The notes under the pieces were generated by a model. The model was not told the origin of the DNA. It did no database searches and saw nothing but the letters and a program-made list of their open reading frames with translations. The position numbers were made by a program, and so were the translations under genes. 64,000 nt of DNA from a virus. Positions 60,195-64,000 of the stretch are shown here, piece after piece (within the stretch, counting starts at the first letter, position 1; every line of letters begins with the position of its first letter). The stretch lies in IMG/VR virus record IMGVR_UViG_3300022700_000069, positions 1 to 64,000 of that record; one strand, written 5' to 3'.

Positions 60195-62075
60195 ATGGAA
60201 AAAGCAATAAAAAAAATATTAAATAATAAGAAATATATTGAATCACATATAAAAAAAACATATCCAGAATTATATAATAAAATTATTTTATTTAACAAAA
60301 ATTTGGATATATCATGGTTAAATAAATTATATAATTATATATATAAAATTAAAAGTAAAAATTGTGAATATTGTGGTAAATCATTAAAATTTAAAGAAAA
60401 TTTTTCTATTGGTTATGGAAAATACTGTTCAAAAAAATGCACTTCTAGGGCAACAAGAGATAAAGTAAAACAAACTAATTTAAATAAATATGGGGTTGAA
60501 TTTCCATTACAAAATGAAAAAATATTAAATAAAGTAAAACAAACTAATTTAAATAAATATGGGGTTGAATCAACATTATTAAATAAAAACGTAAAAAATA
60601 AAATAAAACAAACTAATATAGAAAAATACGGTGTTGAAAATCCATTTCAATCAAAATTAATAAGAAATAAAATAAAACAAACTAATTTAAATAAGTATGG
60701 GGTTGAAAATATATTTGAAAATGAAGAAGTGAGAAAAAAAATTAATGTAAAGTATTGGAATAAAACAAATGACGAAAGAAAAAAAATTGTTCAAAAAGCA
60801 AAACAAACTAATATAAATAAATATGGTGTTTCAACAGTTTTATTATTGGAAGAAAATAGAAATAAACAAAAAAAGATTATTAAAAAAAAGTATGGAGTTG
60901 AATTTGCATTACAAAATCCTGAAATTTATAAAAAGAGTCGAGAAAAAATAAGAAAAAAATATGAAGTAGATAATATATCACAATCTTTAATAATTAAAAA
61001 AAATAAAAAAAATAAATTTTTAATTAATTGGGCAAAAAAATTAAATATTTCCATAAATAATATAAAATATGATAATGGGATTTTCATTATTAAACAATAT
61101 TGTAAAAATCATAATAGTTTTAAAATTAATTATGATGATTTATATAATAGGTTTAATATGGGGGTTATTAATATTTGTACTAAATGTAATCCCATTAATA
61201 AACAATCGAAAATTAAGGAAAGGGAAATTGCTGATTTCATTGATAATGATTTAAATTTGAAATATGATAGAAATAATCGAAAAATATTAAATGGAAAAGA
61301 AATTGATTTTTATTTTCCTGAATATAAATTAGGTATTGAATTTAATGGTTTATATTATCACTCAAATAAATTCATTACAAAAAAATATCATCTGAATAAA
61401 ACAGAGTTTGCTGAAAAACAAAATATACAATTATTACATATTTTTGAAGATGAGTGGATATTTAAAAAAGATTTAATTAAATCAATAATTAAAAGTAAAT
61501 TAAATATTTTTGATAAAAAAATATATGCTCGTAAATGTGAAATTAGAGAAATTAATGATAATCAATTGGTTCGTGAATTTCTTGAAAGAAATCATTTACA
61601 GGGGTTTGTTGGTTCTAAATATAAAATTGGATTATTTCATAATGATGAATTAATTTCATTAATGATTTTTAGTAGAAAAAGAATTGCTTTGGGAAGTAAA
61701 AATAATAACAATAATGAATTTGAATTATTACGTTTTTGTAATAAATTAAATACACAGGTAATTGGTGGAGCAAGTAAATTATTAAATTATTTTGTAAAAA
61801 TTTATAAACCAAAATCAATTTTAACTTTTGCTGATAGAAGATATAGTAATGGTAAATTATATCAAAGATTAGGGTTTAAATTCATAAAAAAAACTAAACC
61901 AAATTATTGGTATTTTAAGAAAAATAAATTGATCAGATATCATAGATTTAATTTTAGGAAAGATATTCTTGTTAAAAAGGGGTATGATTCTAACAAAACC
62001 GAAAAACAAATAATGACTGAAAATGGATATTATTACATATATGATTGTGGTAATAAAAAATATGTGTTAAATTAA
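60195..62075 (+). CDS. Vsr-type homing endonuclease with tandem KYGVE repeats and GNAT/Mom-like module
   Basis: A 626-aa protein. A zinc-ribbon-like CEYCGKSL...YCSKKC lies at about residues 57-83, then four near-perfect 23-residue repeats (K-KQTNLNKYGVE...; about 90-181) and two or more weaker ones. The nuclease core at about 360-430 has EIDFYFPEYKLGIEFNGLYY, then HSNK, HLNKTEFAEKQNIQLLHIFE and DEW. The C-terminal 180 residues hold the shared module (FLERNHLQGFVGSKYKIGLF, then FELLRFCNKLNTQVIGGASK, LTFADRRYSNGKLYQRLGF). It closely resembles the 598-aa endonuclease at 23962-25758 and is inserted after gp53. Confidence 0.88.
   Translation: MEKAIKKILNNKKYIESHIKKTYPELYNKIILFNKNLDISWLNKLYNYIYKIKSKNCEYCGKSLKFKENFSIGYGKYCSKKCTSRATRDKVKQTNLNKYGVEFPLQNEKILNKVKQTNLNKYGVESTLLNKNVKNKIKQTNIEKYGVENPFQSKLIRNKIKQTNLNKYGVENIFENEEVRKKINVKYWNKTNDERKKIVQKAKQTNINKYGVSTVLLLEENRNKQKKIIKKKYGVEFALQNPEIYKKSREKIRKKYEVDNISQSLIIKKNKKNKFLINWAKKLNISINNIKYDNGIFIIKQYCKNHNSFKINYDDLYNRFNMGVINICTKCNPINKQSKIKEREIADFIDNDLNLKYDRNNRKILNGKEIDFYFPEYKLGIEFNGLYYHSNKFITKKYHLNKTEFAEKQNIQLLHIFEDEWIFKKDLIKSIIKSKLNIFDKKIYARKCEIREINDNQLVREFLERNHLQGFVGSKYKIGLFHNDELISLMIFSRKRIALGSKNNNNNEFELLRFCNKLNTQVIGGASKLLNYFVKIYKPKSILTFADRRYSNGKLYQRLGFKFIKKTKPNYWYFKKNKLIRYHRFNFRKDILVKKGYDSNKTEKQIMTENGYYYIYDCGNKKYVLN
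60462..60737 (+). repeat. Four tandem 69-base repeats in endonuclease gene
   Basis: Period exactly 69 bases (23 codons), starts at 60462, 60531, 60600 and 60669. Each copy begins AAA(G/A)TAAAACAAACTAAT and encodes K(V/I)KQTN(L/I)-KYGVE. A fifth degenerate copy begins near 60798. Confidence 0.9.
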
Positions 62076-62133
62076 TAAAGTCTTGATATTAATTATTTTT
62101 TTATATAAGTTTGTAAAAAAATTTATATTTTTT

Positions 62134-62835
62134 ATGAAAAAAAATAAAATTATTGTAGTGTATTCTACACATTTAAGTGAACAAGAAAATATAGAATTTA
62201 ATCATCATATTGAAGATACAATAGGTGATGTTGATTTTAGTATTTTAGTGTATCCAAATTTTAATCAATACTCTCTCCCCCAAATATATAATCAGGCATT
62301 AAAGGACTATTATGATGATAATTTAATATTTGTGTTTTGTCATAATGATATTATTTTTAAAACTAAAGATTGGGGAAAAATATTACTTGCCAGATTTAAT
62401 GCTAATAATAATTTTGATATTATTGGTGTTGCTGGATCAACATATTTACCAGAATCTGGAAGATGGTGGGAAGACCCATCAAAAATGGTGGGAATTGTTG
62501 AACATACTAATAGTCTTAGAACTTGGGTAAGTAATTATTCTGAAAAATTTTATGGAATTAGAGAAACTGTTTTAATTGACGGTCTGTTTATGGCAGTTAA
62601 TCCAACAACAATTGAACATCAATTTGATGAAGATTTTAAGGGTTTTCATTTTTATGACCTAAGTTTTTGTTTACCAAATTATTTAGATGGTAATAATATT
62701 GGTGTTTTAACAGATATTAGAATTTTACATAAATCAATTGGAATGACAAATCAACAATGGGAAGAAAATAGACAAAAATTTATAAATAAATATAAAGATG
62801 ATTTACCAATAAAATTAGAACCACATGCCAATTAA
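62134..62835 (+). CDS. Glycosyltransferase-like protein
   Basis: A 233-aa protein: KIIVVYSTHLSEQENIEF, then LPQIYNQALKDYYDDNLIFV, FCHNDIIFKTKDWGKILLAR and DIIGVAGSTYLPESGRWWED. The HND within the predicted metal site and the G-AG-T-LP-SG-WW pattern resemble the GT2-related family of glycosyltransferases with a V-CHND-- motif (StrF-type domains). The ATG at 62134 is chosen because the upstream extension (from 62083) encodes only hydrophobic leader-like sequence (MILIIFLYKFVKKFIFF); the longer form cannot be excluded. Its stop overlaps the next start by 11 bases. Confidence 0.7.
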   Translation: MKKNKIIVVYSTHLSEQENIEFNHHIEDTIGDVDFSILVYPNFNQYSLPQIYNQALKDYYDDNLIFVFCHNDIIFKTKDWGKILLARFNANNNFDIIGVAGSTYLPESGRWWEDPSKMVGIVEHTNSLRTWVSNYSEKFYGIRETVLIDGLFMAVNPTTIEHQFDEDFKGFHFYDLSFCLPNYLDGNNIGVLTDIRILHKSIGMTNQQWEENRQKFINKYKDDLPIKLEPHAN

Positions 62836-63478
62836 AATAGATCAAATTGATGATGGATTACCAATATCGGTTATTGTACCATTAGATAAAAAAAGAAAAA
62901 ATTTTTTTGAAAATTTTGTTCTACCACTTATTGAAGCAAATGAGCCAAATGAAATCATAATTAATGATAATATTGGTTCTGCACCTAAAAAAAGAAATGC
63001 TGGATTTAAAAAATCAACACAACCATATGTATTTTTTTGTGATGATGATATTATACTTCCAGCAAATTATTTACAGACTTTATATAAAACTTTAAAGAAA
63101 AATGAATCATTAAAAAATATAAAAATTGGATATACATATACTGGATATCATGGTATTGTATTACATCCACAATCACATCCAATGAGAGGTAATTTTCAAA
63201 TACCTTCAATACCTTTTAATGGTAATCAGCTTCTTAAAAGTAATTTTATTTCAACAATGACATTGATTAATAGAAAATATTTTCCAATGTTTGATGAAAA
63301 TTTAAAAAGATTTCAGGATTGGGATATTTTCTTAACAATGTATCGAAATGGAATTCAAGGAGTATTTATTAATAACTTAAAGTTTTTTGCATATTATCTT
63401 GATGAGGGAATTACAGCAAATGGAAACAATCAGCATGAAGCGTATACAATTGTTGCTAGAAAACATGGTCTATTATAA
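62825..63478 (+). CDS. GT2-type glycosyltransferase
   Basis: A 217-aa protein: PISVIVPLDKKRKNFFENFV, then NEIIINDNIGSAPKKRNAGF, KKSTQPYVFFCDDDIILPAN (DDD at the metal-binding site) and FQDWDIFLTMYRNGIQ, a typical GT2 core with E/D-W-D-LW-like acceptor helix. Coupled to the preceding gene by overlap, and to the next by a TAATG junction. Confidence 0.8.
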   Translation: MPIKIDQIDDGLPISVIVPLDKKRKNFFENFVLPLIEANEPNEIIINDNIGSAPKKRNAGFKKSTQPYVFFCDDDIILPANYLQTLYKTLKKNESLKNIKIGYTYTGYHGIVLHPQSHPMRGNFQIPSIPFNGNQLLKSNFISTMTLINRKYFPMFDENLKRFQDWDIFLTMYRNGIQGVFINNLKFFAYYLDEGITANGNNQHEAYTIVARKHGLL

Positions 63479-64000
63479 TGAAAAGAGTAAGAAAGAATAT
63501 AAAAAAAACAATTAAAAAGAAAATTGAATTTACTAATAGGGATTTAAATAATAGACAATTAAGAAAAAATAATGGAGTAGTTTTAAATAATGTGATTGTG
63601 GGATTACCAAAACCGAAAAATGAAAAAGGAAATTTAAAAACTGTTGAACAAATAAGAAAAAGTGAATCATATACTGATGAAAGATTAAATAAAAGAATTG
63701 GTAATCAAAAAAAAACTAATAAAAAACATTTAATAGATAATAAAAATAAAATAGAATATAATTTTTTTAATGAAAAATATAAAAAAAGAGAATATGTTGA
63801 TTATGATTGTATTATAATCATTTCATCATATCAAAGATATAATAAATTATATTCAATATTAAATCAATTATATACACAAAGAACTGAATATACGTTTAAG
63901 GTTATTGTTATAAATGATGGATCAGATGATAGAAGATATAAATTATTAATAAATTTGTTTAATAATATTGATTATTTTGAAAATGATATAAATAATGGTA
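63478..64000 (+). CDS. Glycosyltransferase family 2 protein (3' partial)
   Basis: Starts with ATG at 63478, overlapping the previous stop as TAATG, and runs off the right edge (174 codons visible). The first 100 residues are basic and probably disordered (KRVRKNIKKTIKKKIEFTNR). Then comes a GT2 start: DYDCIIIISSYQRYNKLYSI, then YTFKVIVINDGSDDRRYKLL, with the classic VINDGSDD nucleotide-binding motif. It is the third consecutive glycosyltransferase gene. The remainder is outside the window. Confidence 0.8.
   Translation, partial: MKRVRKNIKKTIKKKIEFTNRDLNNRQLRKNNGVVLNNVIVGLPKPKNEKGNLKTVEQIRKSESYTDERLNKRIGNQKKTNKKHLIDNKNKIEYNFFNEKYKKREYVDYDCIIIISSYQRYNKLYSILNQLYTQRTEYTFKVIVINDGSDDRRYKLLINLFNNIDYFENDINNG

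Noticed and set aside
60195-62075. Tandem repeats as a CRISPR array
   Set aside because: The repeats are in-frame, 69 bases long without variable spacers of constant length, and encode protein repeats.

Overview
The window is part of a very A+T-rich genome of a large contractile-tailed (T4-like) bacteriophage. It holds a near-complete set of recognisable T4-type virion genes: terminase large subunit (gp17, 5' end outside the window), portal (gp20), prohead protease (gp21), scaffold (gp22), major capsid (gp23), neck proteins (gp13/gp14-like), tail terminator-like gp15, sheath (gp18), tube (gp19), gp5-like spike, gp26/gp51-like assembly factors, tape measure, tube-cap-like and gp53-like baseplate proteins. 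It also carries a gp55-like late sigma factor. The host is probably a member of the Bacteroidota (inference). Genes lack clear Shine-Dalgarno sequences, several early promoters read TTG-N19/20-TAnnTTTG (the Bacteroidota housekeeping type), one secreted protein has a Phe-Ser-Gln signal-peptidase site, and one lipoprotein begins Cys-Asp-Glu-Ser.

Layout. 1-5.5 kb: terminase, intein-containing portal and a helical protein on the + strand. 5.5-12 kb: a two-domain cell-wall hydrolase and a giant hub-like protein on the - strand. 12-16.3 kb: gp21-gp22-gp23. 16.4-19.3 kb: accessory genes, including a GIY-YIG endonuclease. 19.3-22.8 kb: an early - strand block with an intein-split SF1 helicase. 22.9-27 kb: neck genes separated by a homing endonuclease. 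27-31.7 kb: an early - strand block with an MmcB-like nuclease, small genes, thymidylate synthase, a GIY-YIG endonuclease, dUTPase and a KTSC protein. 31.8-43 kb: tail completion, fibre/baseplate-like proteins, a lipoprotein, sheath, another endonuclease and tube. 43-47.4 kb: RecB-like nuclease and baseplate genes. 47.5-52.2 kb: late sigma factor, two glycosyltransferases, a HAD-like protein and PhoH. 52.3-60.1 kb: tail assembly factors, tape measure and baseplate. 60.2-64 kb: a fourth endonuclease with the shared module and a second glycosyltransferase cluster that runs out of the window.

Two promoter classes divide the genes. The octamer GTATTTAT (or CTATTTAT) lies 13-48 nt upstream of nearly every structural transcription unit on both strands. 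It is the reverse complement of the T4 late promoter core and is the best candidate target of the gp55-like sigma factor. Host-type bipartite promoters precede the metabolic, helicase and endonuclease blocks. At three divergent junctions an early and a late promoter adjoin or overlap.

Selfish elements are dense: two inteins (one HNH, one LAGLIDADG), two GIY-YIG genes and three Vsr-type homing endonucleases. The Vsr-type genes and one GIY-YIG gene share a GNAT/Mom-like module. No tRNA, rRNA, CRISPR array or transposase was recognised by eye.
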